A stretch of DNA of 38,461 nucleotides from Thermoplasmata archaeon (GTDB taxonomy: Archaea > Thermoplasmatota > Thermoplasmata > Lutacidiplasmatales > UBA184), in NCBI GenBank assembly GCA_021798195.1, contig JAJZYH010000007.1:1-38461 (forward strand), written 5' to 3'. The position numbers and the translations under genes were made by a program. The notes under the pieces are model-generated. The model was not told the origin of the DNA, made no database searches, and saw nothing but the letters and a program-made list of their open reading frames with translations. This document shows, piece after piece, positions 15,202-22,957 of this stretch; the first letter of the stretch is position 1; the number at the start of each line of letters is the position of its first letter.

Positions 15202-16638
15202 ATGGGGGTCCTCAACGCCGCCTCGGTGGTCATCCCCAACCGGGTCCTGGCCGGGGTCCGTGTGGAGGGCCCCGACGAGGACACCTTCACCCTCGTGGTC
15301 CGTGCGGCGAAGCTCCTGGGACGGGCGGAGGTCACTTCCGGAGGTCCCGTGGGGGTGCCCCGGCGGATCCACATCCTGTCCACCCTCCCGGAGGCTTGGG
15401 CGAACCTCCTGCGGGAGACCGGTGCCTTCGGCACCGGGCAGCTGGTCCTGGAACCCCTCCATTCGGCCGCCGTCCACTCCACCCTGGAGTCCATGCTGGC
15501 CCAGGACCCGGGGGAAGGTGCCCGCGACTGGGTCATCGGAGCCCGGGTATCGGGGGAGTCCGGGACCCCGGGGATCCCGTCCCCCGCCGGGGCCGTGGGC
15601 CTGAGCTTCGCCTCGGGCGGAGGCCTGGGGGTCTCTCTCCTGCACGCCATCCGGTCCCCGGCGGAAGGACGGGGAGACCTCACGCAGGAGCTCCGCCGAT
15701 GGCTGGGCCATCCCCCGTGGGACCCCAAGGCGGGACCCTCGCAGGTGTGGTGGAGCGGAGCCTCCCTCCCCACCGGCTCCATCCTCTCGGGGACCCCCTC
15801 CGGGAACCCGGGCTCTCCCCCTCCCCCGCCGCCGCTCCCCGTGGCCGACGTGGCCTCCCCGCTCCGCCCCCTGGCCGTCCTCGTGGAGGGGGCCACGGAG
15901 CTCCCCACCGATGCGAGCTTCGGGCTCTGGATCGACTGGGGGGCCCATCACCTCACCGTGCGGGAGGTCCGACGGCACGGTCCGGTCTCCGTGGAGGGTC
16001 TCCCCCGTCGGGGGGATGCACCGCTCCCGCTGGAACCCGCGGCGTGGACGGCCCGGGACAAGATCCCCCTCCAGGCGGTGAGCGAGGGGGCCTACGTCTC
16101 CGACGCCCGCTACCTGGAATCGCTGCCGTTCCGATGGAGGCTGGAGGCGGACAAGTGCGGCAACTGCGGCCGATGGACGTTCCCGCCCCGGGGACGCTGC
16201 CCGCACTGCGGAGAGACCCGGGAGATCGACCACGGGCGCCTCCCGGAGATGGGGGGAGTCCTCGAGACCTACACGGTGATCCGGAAGGGGGCCCAGCCCT
16301 CCGAGTTCGATTTCATGGAGCGGGCGCTGGGGAGCTACGCTGTGGGGCTGGTGCGGCTTCCGGGAGGGATCCGGCTCACGCTCCAGATCGCCGACTCGGA
16401 TCCCGCCACCCTGGCGCCGGGACAGGTCGTGGAGCTCGTCCTGCGGCGTCTCTACCCGCAGGAGGGGGCCTGGCGGTACGGCCTCAAGGCGATGGTCCGC
16501 CGGGACCTCCCCCTGGACGAATCGGTGTTCCAGCCCTCTCCACCCCCTCCCCCATCCGCCCCGGCGGCTCCCCGGCGGCAGCGGGCAAGATCCCCCAGGA
16601 CGGCCCGCGCCGCCCCGGAGGGCGCTCCCGCGCCCTGA
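15202..16638 (+). CDS. Degenerate HMG-CoA-synthase-like domain fused to DUF35 zinc-ribbon/OB domain
   Basis: A 478-residue fusion. Residues 1-150 resemble the N-terminal half of archaeal HMG-CoA synthase: VVIPNRV, the conserved GPDEDTFTLVVRAAKLL (23-39), and PAGAVGLSF. The catalytic Cys region appears as EPLHSAAVHSTLE (84-96) and no Cys exists before residue 319, so thiolase-type catalysis looks lost. A variable Pro-rich segment follows (about 200-220). At 300-440 is a DUF35 unit: SDARYLESLPFRWRLEADKCGNCG, zinc ribbon C319-x2-C322-x10-C333-x2-C336, then an OB-fold ending AWRYGLKAMVRR. The tail is Pro/Arg-rich. DUF35 proteins bridge thiolase and HMG-CoA synthase and channel acetoacetyl-CoA. 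A GGAGGG site precedes the ATG. A scaffold for the adjacent thiolase is inferred. Confidence 0.78.
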   Translation: MGVLNAASVVIPNRVLAGVRVEGPDEDTFTLVVRAAKLLGRAEVTSGGPVGVPRRIHILSTLPEAWANLLRETGAFGTGQLVLEPLHSAAVHSTLESMLAQDPGEGARDWVIGARVSGESGTPGIPSPAGAVGLSFASGGGLGVSLLHAIRSPAEGRGDLTQELRRWLGHPPWDPKAGPSQVWWSGASLPTGSILSGTPSGNPGSPPPPPPLPVADVASPLRPLAVLVEGATELPTDASFGLWIDWGAHHLTVREVRRHGPVSVEGLPRRGDAPLPLEPAAWTARDKIPLQAVSEGAYVSDARYLESLPFRWRLEADKCGNCGRWTFPPRGRCPHCGETREIDHGRLPEMGGVLETYTVIRKGAQPSEFDFMERALGSYAVGLVRLPGGIRLTLQIADSDPATLAPGQVVELVLRRLYPQEGAWRYGLKAMVRRDLPLDESVFQPSPPPPPSAPAAPRRQRARSPRTARAAPEGAPAP

Positions 16639-16643
16639 GCCGC

Positions 16644-18449
16644 TCAGGCGCTTCCCTTGGGCTCCGACGGGGTGCCGGCGAGGTCGGTCCAGGCCGCCTC
16701 GAGCCAACCCTCGAAGATGGCCTTCTCCAGGTCGGAGGGCTTGGGGACCGGTTTCACCAGGATCCGGGCGGGAGGCGCCTTCCCCAGGGTGACCGGCAGG
16801 CTCCGGAGGCGGGCCCGACGGAAGAAGGTGACGTCGACGGTCTCCCCCGGGGAGAAGCGGGCGAGCATCTCCGGGAGGGTCTCGTGGGTGACCCTCGTGT
16901 TGTTGAGGGCCAGGATCTCGTCCCCGGGGGTGAGCCCCGCCCGGCGTCCCGGCCCCCCTTCGAGGACCACGCGGACCTTGGGCCGATCCCCTTCCCGTAC
17001 CCACTCCACGCCCAGGTAGCCGGGGACGCTGGGAGGTTCCCCCTCGCCGGTATCGGGTTCCTCGGCGCTCTCCAGGGAAAGGCCCGCATACCGGAGGAAC
17101 TGGTGGAAATCGATCTCATCGGTCCCCCGGACGTACCGGTCGAAGAACCGCCCCAGGTCGAGATCGGTGGCCGCCTCGGCCTCCTTCTGCCAGCCTCCCT
17201 CGGGGATCCCCCGGTCCTTCTTCCCGAACTCGCGCCAGAGGTGCCGCATCACGTCGTCGAGCGAGCGGTCGTTGTGGGACCGGTGCCGGATCTCGAGGTC
17301 CAGGCAGAGGGAGACGAGATCCCCCTTGAGGTAGTACGAGATGGAGCTGTTCCGGCTCTCCTCGTAGGGCCGGTAATGGTCGATCCAGCTGTCGAAGCTC
17401 GCCTCCTCCAGGCTCTGGACGTTGCGGCCCGGGGTCTCCTGGTAGCGCTTGAGACGCTTCCCCAGCCCCGACGCCCAGCGCTTCACGCTGTGGAGCCCGC
17501 TCCGGCGCAGGAGGAGGTAGGTGTAGTAGTCCGTGAGCCCCTCCATGGCCCAGAGCATCCGGGTGTAGTTCTCCCGACCGTAGTCGAACGGGCCCAGCCC
17601 CTCGGGCCGGATGCGCTTCACGTTGAACAGATGGAAGTACTCGTGGCACGAGACGGAGAGGACGTGCTGGTAGTCCTTCTCGGGCCGGAAGGTGTAATGG
17701 GGGAATACGATGGAGGTGCTGCTCAGGTGCTCCAGCCCTCCGTCCCACGCGTCCCCCAGGTGGTAGAAGAAGGTGTAGTGGTCCATGGGGAGTTCCCCGA
17801 AGAGCCGGTACGTGGCGCTCACGATCTTCCCCACGTCCTCCTCCAGGCGGTGGGGGGAGAAGTTCCCCCCGTCCCCGCAGAGCAGGAGGCGGTGGGGCAC
17901 GCCGTGCGCCGCGAAGGTGATCTCCGTCCCGTGGCCGATGTCGATGGGGGTGTCCACGAGTTCGTCGAAGTTGCGGGCCCGGAACCGGGGCGGGTTCCGG
18001 CCCACCTCCTCGAGCTCGGTGACCACCTTCCAGCCGGGCGGAGGCTGGATCACCACATCGGCGGGTTCCGCCTGGGCCCCTTCCACGTAGCAGAAGGTGG
18101 GGGCCCCGTTGACGTACACGTGCTCCGGGGTGACGTCGACCCCCTCGCAGGAGAGATCGTGGCCGTAGACCACATAGGAGAAGGTCACCGTCTCCCCCGC
18201 TCCCTTCCCCACCCGCCAGCGGTTCTTCGCCACCTTGGTGACGGGGAGTTCCTGGGATTCGCCCCCCCGCGCCGTCACCTGGCGGACGTTCCGGGCGAAT
18301 TCCCGGACCAGGTAGGAGCCGGGGGTCCAGACCGGCATGACGAAGTCCATCTGGGAGCCGTCCCCGGAGGAGGTGACCTCCAGGGTCACGTGGAGCTTGT
18401 GATTCACGAGGTCTACGGGATCCAGAGTGTACCGCAGTTTCATGCGCAT
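16644..18449 (-). CDS. M61-family metallopeptidase with PDZ domain
   Basis: A 601-residue peptidase of the glycyl aminopeptidase family M61. The N-terminal beta domain (1-180) holds MPVWTPGSYLVREFARNV. The metallopeptidase core has GGLEH (237-241), the zinc motif HEYFH (H269, E270, H273) followed by FNVKRIRP, and the third ligand region MEGLTDYY (E303). A PDZ domain at about 480-565 includes YLGVEW and GRRAGLTPGDEILALNNTRV. Length and order match the family. No signal peptide is seen, so it should be cytosolic. ATG at 18449 or 18443 are both possible. It converges with the DUF35 fusion with a five-base gap. A TATA-like GGTTATG lies about 35 bases upstream. Confidence 0.93.
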   Translation of the reverse strand: MRMKLRYTLDPVDLVNHKLHVTLEVTSSGDGSQMDFVMPVWTPGSYLVREFARNVRQVTARGGESQELPVTKVAKNRWRVGKGAGETVTFSYVVYGHDLSCEGVDVTPEHVYVNGAPTFCYVEGAQAEPADVVIQPPPGWKVVTELEEVGRNPPRFRARNFDELVDTPIDIGHGTEITFAAHGVPHRLLLCGDGGNFSPHRLEEDVGKIVSATYRLFGELPMDHYTFFYHLGDAWDGGLEHLSSTSIVFPHYTFRPEKDYQHVLSVSCHEYFHLFNVKRIRPEGLGPFDYGRENYTRMLWAMEGLTDYYTYLLLRRSGLHSVKRWASGLGKRLKRYQETPGRNVQSLEEASFDSWIDHYRPYEESRNSSISYYLKGDLVSLCLDLEIRHRSHNDRSLDDVMRHLWREFGKKDRGIPEGGWQKEAEAATDLDLGRFFDRYVRGTDEIDFHQFLRYAGLSLESAEEPDTGEGEPPSVPGYLGVEWVREGDRPKVRVVLEGGPGRRAGLTPGDEILALNNTRVTHETLPEMLARFSPGETVDVTFFRRARLRSLPVTLGKAPPARILVKPVPKPSDLEKAIFEGWLEAAWTDLAGTPSEPKGSA

Positions 18450-18548
18450 CCCTTCCGTCCGTTCCCGAGGGACCCGTGCGCATAACCTTGGCGCGCGGAC
18501 GAAACGGACCGTGGGCGGTCCGCGGGTTCCCGGAGGGGGTGGAGCGAC

Positions 18549-18776
18549 TCAGGCGAAGCCCGGAGGGGGAGGCTCCCTGGCACCGGCGCCGCCTCGGTCG
18601 GGGCGATACGCGTCGGTGGCGATCCCCAGGTGGATCGCGAGGCGTCGGAAGGTCGCGAGGAGTTCCTGGACCCCCTGGGCAAGGGCCTCCTGCTGCTCCC
18701 GCAGTCGGAGCACCTCCTGGCGCAGCTCCTCGAAACGGGCGAGCATCTCCGGAGGGAGCTCCGACGGGCGGGCCAT
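18549..18776 (-). CDS. Small coiled-coil protein
   Basis: A 75-residue protein not recognised. Residues 8-50 form a long amphipathic helix with heptad-like Leu/Glu spacing (PEMLARFEELRQEVLRLREQ), followed by a shorter helix (FRRLAIHLGI) and a Gly/Pro-rich tail. This suggests dimerisation. No Cys, membrane span or signal is present. The ATG encodes MARPSELPPE; a TTG two codons upstream is less likely. It lies 99 bases upstream of the M61 peptidase on the same strand and may be cotranscribed with it. Confidence 0.55.
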   Translation of the reverse strand: MARPSELPPEMLARFEELRQEVLRLREQQEALAQGVQELLATFRRLAIHLGIATDAYRPDRGGAGAREPPPPGFA

Positions 18777-18841
18777 GGGCAAAAGCCAACCCGCGCGGTC
18801 TCTTGAGGGTTCCCCAATCCCGGGGACGCCGGGGAGATGGT

Positions 18842-19309
18842 TCAGTGGGGGGCCGAGCCGGGCGCGGGTCCCTTCCCGTCGGGCCCGAACGGCGAGGAAG
18901 AGACCCCCTTGTCCTGGAAGGGGACCCAGACTCCGCGCTTCGCGTCAAAATCGATCCGGTCCAGATTCACGGTGAACTTCTCCAGGGTCGCGGAAGGGGC
19001 GGGAAGCACCACCACGGCGTACACGTAGACCCCGAAGCCCATGAACTCCACCACCCGGCGCAGGACCTCCGGGAGCGCCTCCCGGGGCACTGTGGCAGAG
19101 ATCCGGTTCTCTCCCAGGAGCTCCGAGAACTCATCGACGTCGAACGGCTTCTCCAGGCGCAGGAGACCGCCTCCCGGAGGCGCCGGTGGGGCCACCGGGG
19201 AAGCGGGGGCCTGGGCCGGGAGAGGCCGGGAGGGAGGAGACGCGGGTGGGGTCCCCGAGCCCGGAGCCGCTCTCCTCGTCGTCTGCTTCTTGCCGCCCTT
19301 CTTCGCCAT
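18842..19309 (-). CDS. Unknown protein with basic, Pro/Ala-rich N-terminus
   Basis: A 155-residue protein with two parts. Residues 1-50 are basic then Pro/Ala-rich (MAKKGGKKQTTRRAAP) and probably disordered. Residues 52-140 form a compact alpha/beta domain: LLRLEKPFDVDEFSELLGENRISATV, a hydrophobic VEFMGFGVYVYAVVVLP strand pair, then TVNLDRIDFDAKRGVWVPFQDKG. The family was not recognised. No signal peptide exists; the FGVYVYAVVVLP segment is too short for a confident membrane span. The ATG was preferred to an upstream GTG since the basic start looks like a true N-terminus. It is divergent from the tes-like gene, separated by about 200 bases. Confidence 0.6.
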   Translation of the reverse strand: MAKKGGKKQTTRRAAPGSGTPPASPPSRPLPAQAPASPVAPPAPPGGGLLRLEKPFDVDEFSELLGENRISATVPREALPEVLRRVVEFMGFGVYVYAVVVLPAPSATLEKFTVNLDRIDFDAKRGVWVPFQDKGVSSSPFGPDGKGPAPGSAPH

Positions 19310-19431
19310 GGTCTCGAACACCTGCCGTTCCCCCACCCGCCACGGGGCCTTTAAGGCCGTTGTCCTTGCGGGGTGCCCGTGGCAGGCCGTGGCAGCCCCC
19401 GGGCGTCCTGTCGCAACCTGGACGACAAACT

Positions 19432-19439
19432 GATTATAT
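19432..19439 (+). promoter_or_regulatory. TATA box of the tes-like gene
   Basis: GATTATAT is a clear AT-rich island about 70 bases before the ATG. It implies a leader of about 40 bases that contains the GGAAGGA ribosome binding site before the start. A TTTAA at 19350-19354 may serve the divergent minus-strand gene. Confidence 0.55.
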
Positions 19440-19506
19440 GGGATGCTCGAGGTGGGGGACCAAGAGCGGACGACCCCTCGCCGCTCGCAGCAAGGAAGGA
19501 AGCAAC

Positions 19507-21213
19507 ATGCCAGCCCGAGTCATGAAGGAGTTCCAGGCCCCGCGAGGACTGCCCCGGAAGACGGCATCCGTCTGCCCGGAGTGCATCAAGGTGATCCCGG
19601 CGGTGGTCCGGGAGAAGGATGGGCGGGTGATCATGGAGAAGAACTGCCGGACCCATGGCTACTTCTGGGACGTGATCTCCAACGACGTGGACCTCTACCT
19701 CCGGATGGAGGTGTACGCCCACGATGGGGTGGGGTACGAGAACCCCTACTACGACAAGTTCAAGGGATGCCCCAACACGTGCGGGATGTGCACGCATCAC
19801 AAGTCCCACACGGGCCTCGCCCTCATGGACCTCACCAACCGGTGCAACCTCAAGTGCCCGGTCTGCTTCGCCAACGCCAACGCCGCCGGGTACGTCTACG
19901 AGCCCACCCGGGAGCAGATCTACTTCATGCTGAAGACCCTCCGGGAGCAGAAGCCGGTGGGCGCGGTGGCGGTCCAGTTCAGCGGGGGCGAGCCCACCCT
20001 GTCCCCCCTCTTCCTGGAAGCCTGCAACATGGCCCACCAGCTGGGGTTCACCCAGATCCAGGTGGCCACCAACGGGATCCGGTTCGCCAACGAGCCGGGA
20101 TTCGCGCAGGCCGCCCGGAACTCCCACCTGCACACCCTCTACCTCCAGTTCGACGGGCTGGACGACGAGATCTACCGGAAGGTCCGGGGCGTCCCGCTCC
20201 TCAAGGTGAAGCAGCGGGCCATCGAGAACGCCCGGAACACCCACACGCCCCCCGACGAGCTCGCCCTGGGCAAGCCCGACAAGCCCATCTCCGTGGTCCT
20301 GGTGCCCACCCTCGTGGGCGGGTTCAACGAGAACCAGATCATGCCCACCATCGATTTCGCCATCGACAACATCGACGTGGTCCGGGGAGTGAACTTCCAG
20401 CCGGTGGCCCTCACCGCGCGGATCCCCGACAAGGACCGCTTCAGCATGCGGTTCACCCAGTCGGACCTCGTCCGGATCCTCTGCAATGAGGGTCCCTTCG
20501 AGAAGTCGGACTTCTTCCCGGTGCCCTCCGTGGCCCCCATCTCGGAACTGGTGAGCATCCTCCACGGCCAGGACAAGATGACCCTCACCACCCACCCCGG
20601 CTGCGGCTGCGCCACGTTCGCCTTCGTGGACAAGAACCGGAAGGTGACCCCGCTCACGCGCTTCATGGACGTGGACGGATTCTTCGAGAACGTGGAGGCG
20701 CTCATCGAGAAGTACCGGGAGGCCCGCTTCCAGCGGGTCCGGATGGCGGTGGCGGGGGCGAAGCTCATGCACGACGTCTCCAAGTACTTCGACTTCTCGA
20801 AGGCCCCCGAGGGCCTCAACGAGAAGAACATCGTGAAGGTCATCGCGGGGATCTTCACCCACGGCGACAAGGAATCGGTGGGGAAGTTCGCCTGGCGGGC
20901 CCTCTACATCGGGAACATGCACTTCCAGGACGCCTACGACTACGACATCCAGCGCCTGATGCGCTGCGATATCCACTACTCGGTTCCCGACGGACGCATC
21001 ATCCCGTTCTGCTCGTACAACTCCGGCCCCATCTACCGGACGGAAGTGGAGAAGAAGTTCTCCATCGCCATCCCCGACTGGCAGAAGCAGAAGGGGGACA
21101 CGATGAAGATCAAGACCATCGAGAACATGGGGATCAACGGCGAAGTGGTGGTGGATCCCGAATACTACCGGATCCGTGCCCTCAAGGCCCAGCCGGGATT
21201 CGGGAGCGCCTGA
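19507..21213 (+). CDS. tes: Radical SAM tetraether lipid synthase (Tes-type)
   Basis: A 568-residue radical SAM enzyme resembling Tes (MJ0619 of Methanocaldococcus), which joins archaeol phytanyl chains into tetraethers. The N-terminal metal site has C23-x2-C26 and C47; a second Cys cluster is C88, C92, C95 (GCPNTCGMCTHHKSHTGL). The radical SAM motif is C113-x3-C117-x2-C120 in NRCNLKCPVC, followed by SGGEPT (159-164) for SAM binding. Later HPGCGCATF and an FCSYN segment add Cys that may bind another cluster. Length and motif order fit Tes. It is monocistronic, with its own promoter and a hairpin after the stop. Other members of the family act on other lipids, so substrate is inferred. Confidence 0.85.
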   Translation: MPARVMKEFQAPRGLPRKTASVCPECIKVIPAVVREKDGRVIMEKNCRTHGYFWDVISNDVDLYLRMEVYAHDGVGYENPYYDKFKGCPNTCGMCTHHKSHTGLALMDLTNRCNLKCPVCFANANAAGYVYEPTREQIYFMLKTLREQKPVGAVAVQFSGGEPTLSPLFLEACNMAHQLGFTQIQVATNGIRFANEPGFAQAARNSHLHTLYLQFDGLDDEIYRKVRGVPLLKVKQRAIENARNTHTPPDELALGKPDKPISVVLVPTLVGGFNENQIMPTIDFAIDNIDVVRGVNFQPVALTARIPDKDRFSMRFTQSDLVRILCNEGPFEKSDFFPVPSVAPISELVSILHGQDKMTLTTHPGCGCATFAFVDKNRKVTPLTRFMDVDGFFENVEALIEKYREARFQRVRMAVAGAKLMHDVSKYFDFSKAPEGLNEKNIVKVIAGIFTHGDKESVGKFAWRALYIGNMHFQDAYDYDIQRLMRCDIHYSVPDGRIIPFCSYNSGPIYRTEVEKKFSIAIPDWQKQKGDTMKIKTIENMGINGEVVVDPEYYRIRALKAQPGFGSA

Positions 21214-21229
21214 ACCGGTCCGCCCCAAC

Positions 21230-21253
21230 GGGGGCCCTCCTGAGAGGGCCCCC
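21230..21253 (+). terminator. Perfect 10-bp hairpin behind tes, between convergent genes
   Basis: GGGGGCCCTC and GAGGGCCCCC form a perfect 10-bp stem with the four-base loop CTGA, 17 bases after the tes stop. It lies between convergent genes and could act for both strands. There is no T-run, so it may instead protect the mRNA end. Confidence 0.55.
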
Positions 21254-21298
21254 CCTTCCAACCCCACTCCCCGCGCGGAGCGCGCCGGGTACCGGTCC

Positions 21299-21787
21299 TC
21301 AGGGGGGAGGGCCGGCGGGGAGACGGCGTGCGGATCCGGGGCGCTGGAAGATCCGCCTTCCCTCCCGCCGGAGCTTCTGAAGGACCCTTGAGAAATCACC
21401 GCTCGCGAGGCTCTCCCGGCTCGCCTCGACGAGGGTCTCGTGGGCCGCGAGGGTGGCCTCGAGGTCGGGGAGGTCGTTCCCGGCTGCTGCGGCGGGGGTC
21501 GGTGCCGGCGGATGGACCGCGGCATACGCCAGGGTGGCCTCGAGATGCTTGCACGTCCCCACGCGCCGGTTGAGGAAGTCCCGGCAGTTGCAGCTGGCCC
21601 CTTCCCGGCGGGGGAACGCGGGGACCCGGACCATGTAGGTCTGCCCGGAGGAGCCCTCCACCCTCCAGCGAGGTCCTTCGAGGGGGGCCGGGGCGTAGGT
21701 GATGGCGAAGCGGCCCGTCACGGCGCGCTGCCGGCGGACCTCCTCGGCGGGAGGCGGGGGGGAGGGAGCGGCGTTCCCCTCCGTCAT
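21299..21787 (-). CDS. Stand-alone SWIM zinc-finger protein
   Basis: A 162-residue protein with a SWIM domain: C66-x-C68-x10-C79-x-H81 (CNCRDFLNRRVGTCKHLEA), preceded by the typical strand WRVEGSSGQTYMVRVP. SWIM domains bind DNA or protein and are often found at the N-terminus of SNF2-type helicases, in MuDR transposases, or with recombination partners. Here no helicase follows. The C-terminal part (110-150) is helical (DLPDLEATLAAHETLVEASRESL). The ATG of MTEGNAAP was chosen because the frame upstream overlaps the divergent genes. It could assist recombination or repair, but the partner is unknown. Confidence 0.8.
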   Translation of the reverse strand: MTEGNAAPSPPPPAEEVRRQRAVTGRFAITYAPAPLEGPRWRVEGSSGQTYMVRVPAFPRREGASCNCRDFLNRRVGTCKHLEATLAYAAVHPPAPTPAAAAGNDLPDLEATLAAHETLVEASRESLASGDFSRVLQKLRREGRRIFQRPGSARRLPAGPPP

Positions 21788-21880
21788 GGTCCCTTGGCGG
21801 GACCGGCGGTGGGATTTCGCCGGGGGCGGGGTGCCAGAGGTGCCCATGCGGAGGGGTCCGAGGCTCCGGGCGCCAAGAAG

Positions 21881-22219
21881 ATGACGTCCGGCGAAGGCAA
21901 GGCTCATCTGGGGAAGAAACTCGATGGGGGCATGGGCGGGAGTAGCTCCCCCTCGCAGGAACCCCTCCCGGTCCCCCCGGGGATGGTGCTGCTCCCCCGG
22001 ATCTCCCCCGCGCGGGGCGTCGCGGGTTTCATATTGGTGCTGGTGGGCCTGGGGAGCCTCATCCTCACGATCTACTACGGGACCATCCCCAACGTCCACC
22101 AGGAGGCGGCACTCGCCGTGGGCTTCCTTCTGGTCTTCGGAGGTGGGGCGCTCATGGGGTTCGTCCACGGTCGAAGGCCGCCCCGCCCCCGGAGAAGGTC
22201 CACCCATGGAGCCCCCTGA
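21881..22219 (+). CDS. Small two-span membrane protein coupled to a HAD phosphatase
   Basis: A 112-residue protein: a polar Gly/Ser-rich N-terminus (1-40), two hydrophobic segments (about 47-66 and 75-94) and a basic Arg/Pro-rich tail. It was not recognised. The final 14 bases overlap the HAD phosphatase start, which supports translation of this frame. The ATG at 21881 was chosen; another ATG, 22 codons before the first span, would also leave both spans intact. Confidence 0.6.
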   Translation: MTSGEGKAHLGKKLDGGMGGSSSPSQEPLPVPPGMVLLPRISPARGVAGFILVLVGLGSLILTIYYGTIPNVHQEAALAVGFLLVFGGGALMGFVHGRRPPRPRRRSTHGAP

Positions 22220-22934
22220 CCGGGACCTTCCCCGGACCCCGTTCCGGATGGTCACCTTCGACATCGACGGGACGCTCACCCGGGGACACGGGTGGGCCCA
22301 CATCGCCCGGTCCCTGGGGAAGGACGCGGAGTACGCTGCCACCCAGGACGCATTCCTGCGGGGGAAGGAATCGGAAGAGGTGCACCTCGTGAATCTCCTC
22401 AACCTGGCGGCCGGGGTCCCGCTCACCACCCTGGAGGCCCTCCTTGAGGAGACGCCCAAGATCTCCGGAATCTCGGAGACGGTGGGAGATCTCACGGCGC
22501 GGGGGGTCATCCCCGCGCTCCTCACGCATAATCCGAGTTACGTGTGCCGGTGGTACTGCCGGACCTTCGGGTTCGCGGGGTTCTCCGGGAGCGAACAGGA
22601 GGTCCAGGGCGGGGTCATCCAGCCGGTCCACCACGCGGAGGCGGACAAGGTCGGTGGGCTGAGGTCCCTCACCCGGCGCTGGGGGATCCCGCCGGGGGCC
22701 ACCCTCCATGTGGGGGATGCGCCCGCGGACGCGACCGTGGCCGAATTCACGGGAGGGTTCGTGGCGCTGAACGCCGATAGGGAAGGCGTCCGGGCCCGTG
22801 CCGACCGGGTCCTCTTTACGGAGGATCTCCGGGACGTGATCCCCCTCGTGGCCACCGTGTTCCATCCCCCTCGTCGGATCCTTCTCCCGGTGGTCCACCC
22901 CTCAGGGGCCCGCGACGGATGTGAACGTTCTTAA
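22206..22934 (+). CDS. HAD-superfamily phosphatase (SerB-like)
   Basis: A 242-residue HAD hydrolase. Motif I is FDIDGTLT (D19 nucleophile, D21 general acid). The helical cap lies at about 28-90. Motif II is LLTHN, motif III the Lys of EADKVGGL, and motif IV VGDAPADATV with its two Asp. This order fits the phosphoserine-phosphatase subgroup, and length is close, but PSP-specific residues cannot be checked by eye, so the substrate is open. The gene overlaps the small membrane protein by 14 bases. Its stop codon lies inside the TATA-like sequence of the next gene. Confidence 0.82.
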   Translation: MEPPDRDLPRTPFRMVTFDIDGTLTRGHGWAHIARSLGKDAEYAATQDAFLRGKESEEVHLVNLLNLAAGVPLTTLEALLEETPKISGISETVGDLTARGVIPALLTHNPSYVCRWYCRTFGFAGFSGSEQEVQGGVIQPVHHAEADKVGGLRSLTRRWGIPPGATLHVGDAPADATVAEFTGGFVALNADREGVRARADRVLFTEDLRDVIPLVATVFHPPRRILLPVVHPSGARDGCERS

Positions 22935-22935
22935 G
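22928..22935 (+). promoter_or_regulatory. TATA-like box overlapping the HAD phosphatase stop codon
   Basis: TTCTTAAG ends about 25 bases before the GTG at 22958. The spacing suggests a leaderless transcript for the downstream gene, with its promoter inside the end of the phosphatase gene. Confidence 0.4.
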
Positions 22936-22957
22936 GCCCTACTCCGCTCATTGGACC

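Noticed and set aside
13959-15908. 649-residue minus-strand frame antisense to the thiolase
   Set aside because: Arg/Gly-rich composition, overlaps the thiolase active-site coding region; shadow.
15396-18485. 1029-residue plus-strand frame across the DUF35 fusion and antisense to M61
   Set aside because: Pro/Gly/Arg-rich and runs through two recognised genes; a shadow frame.
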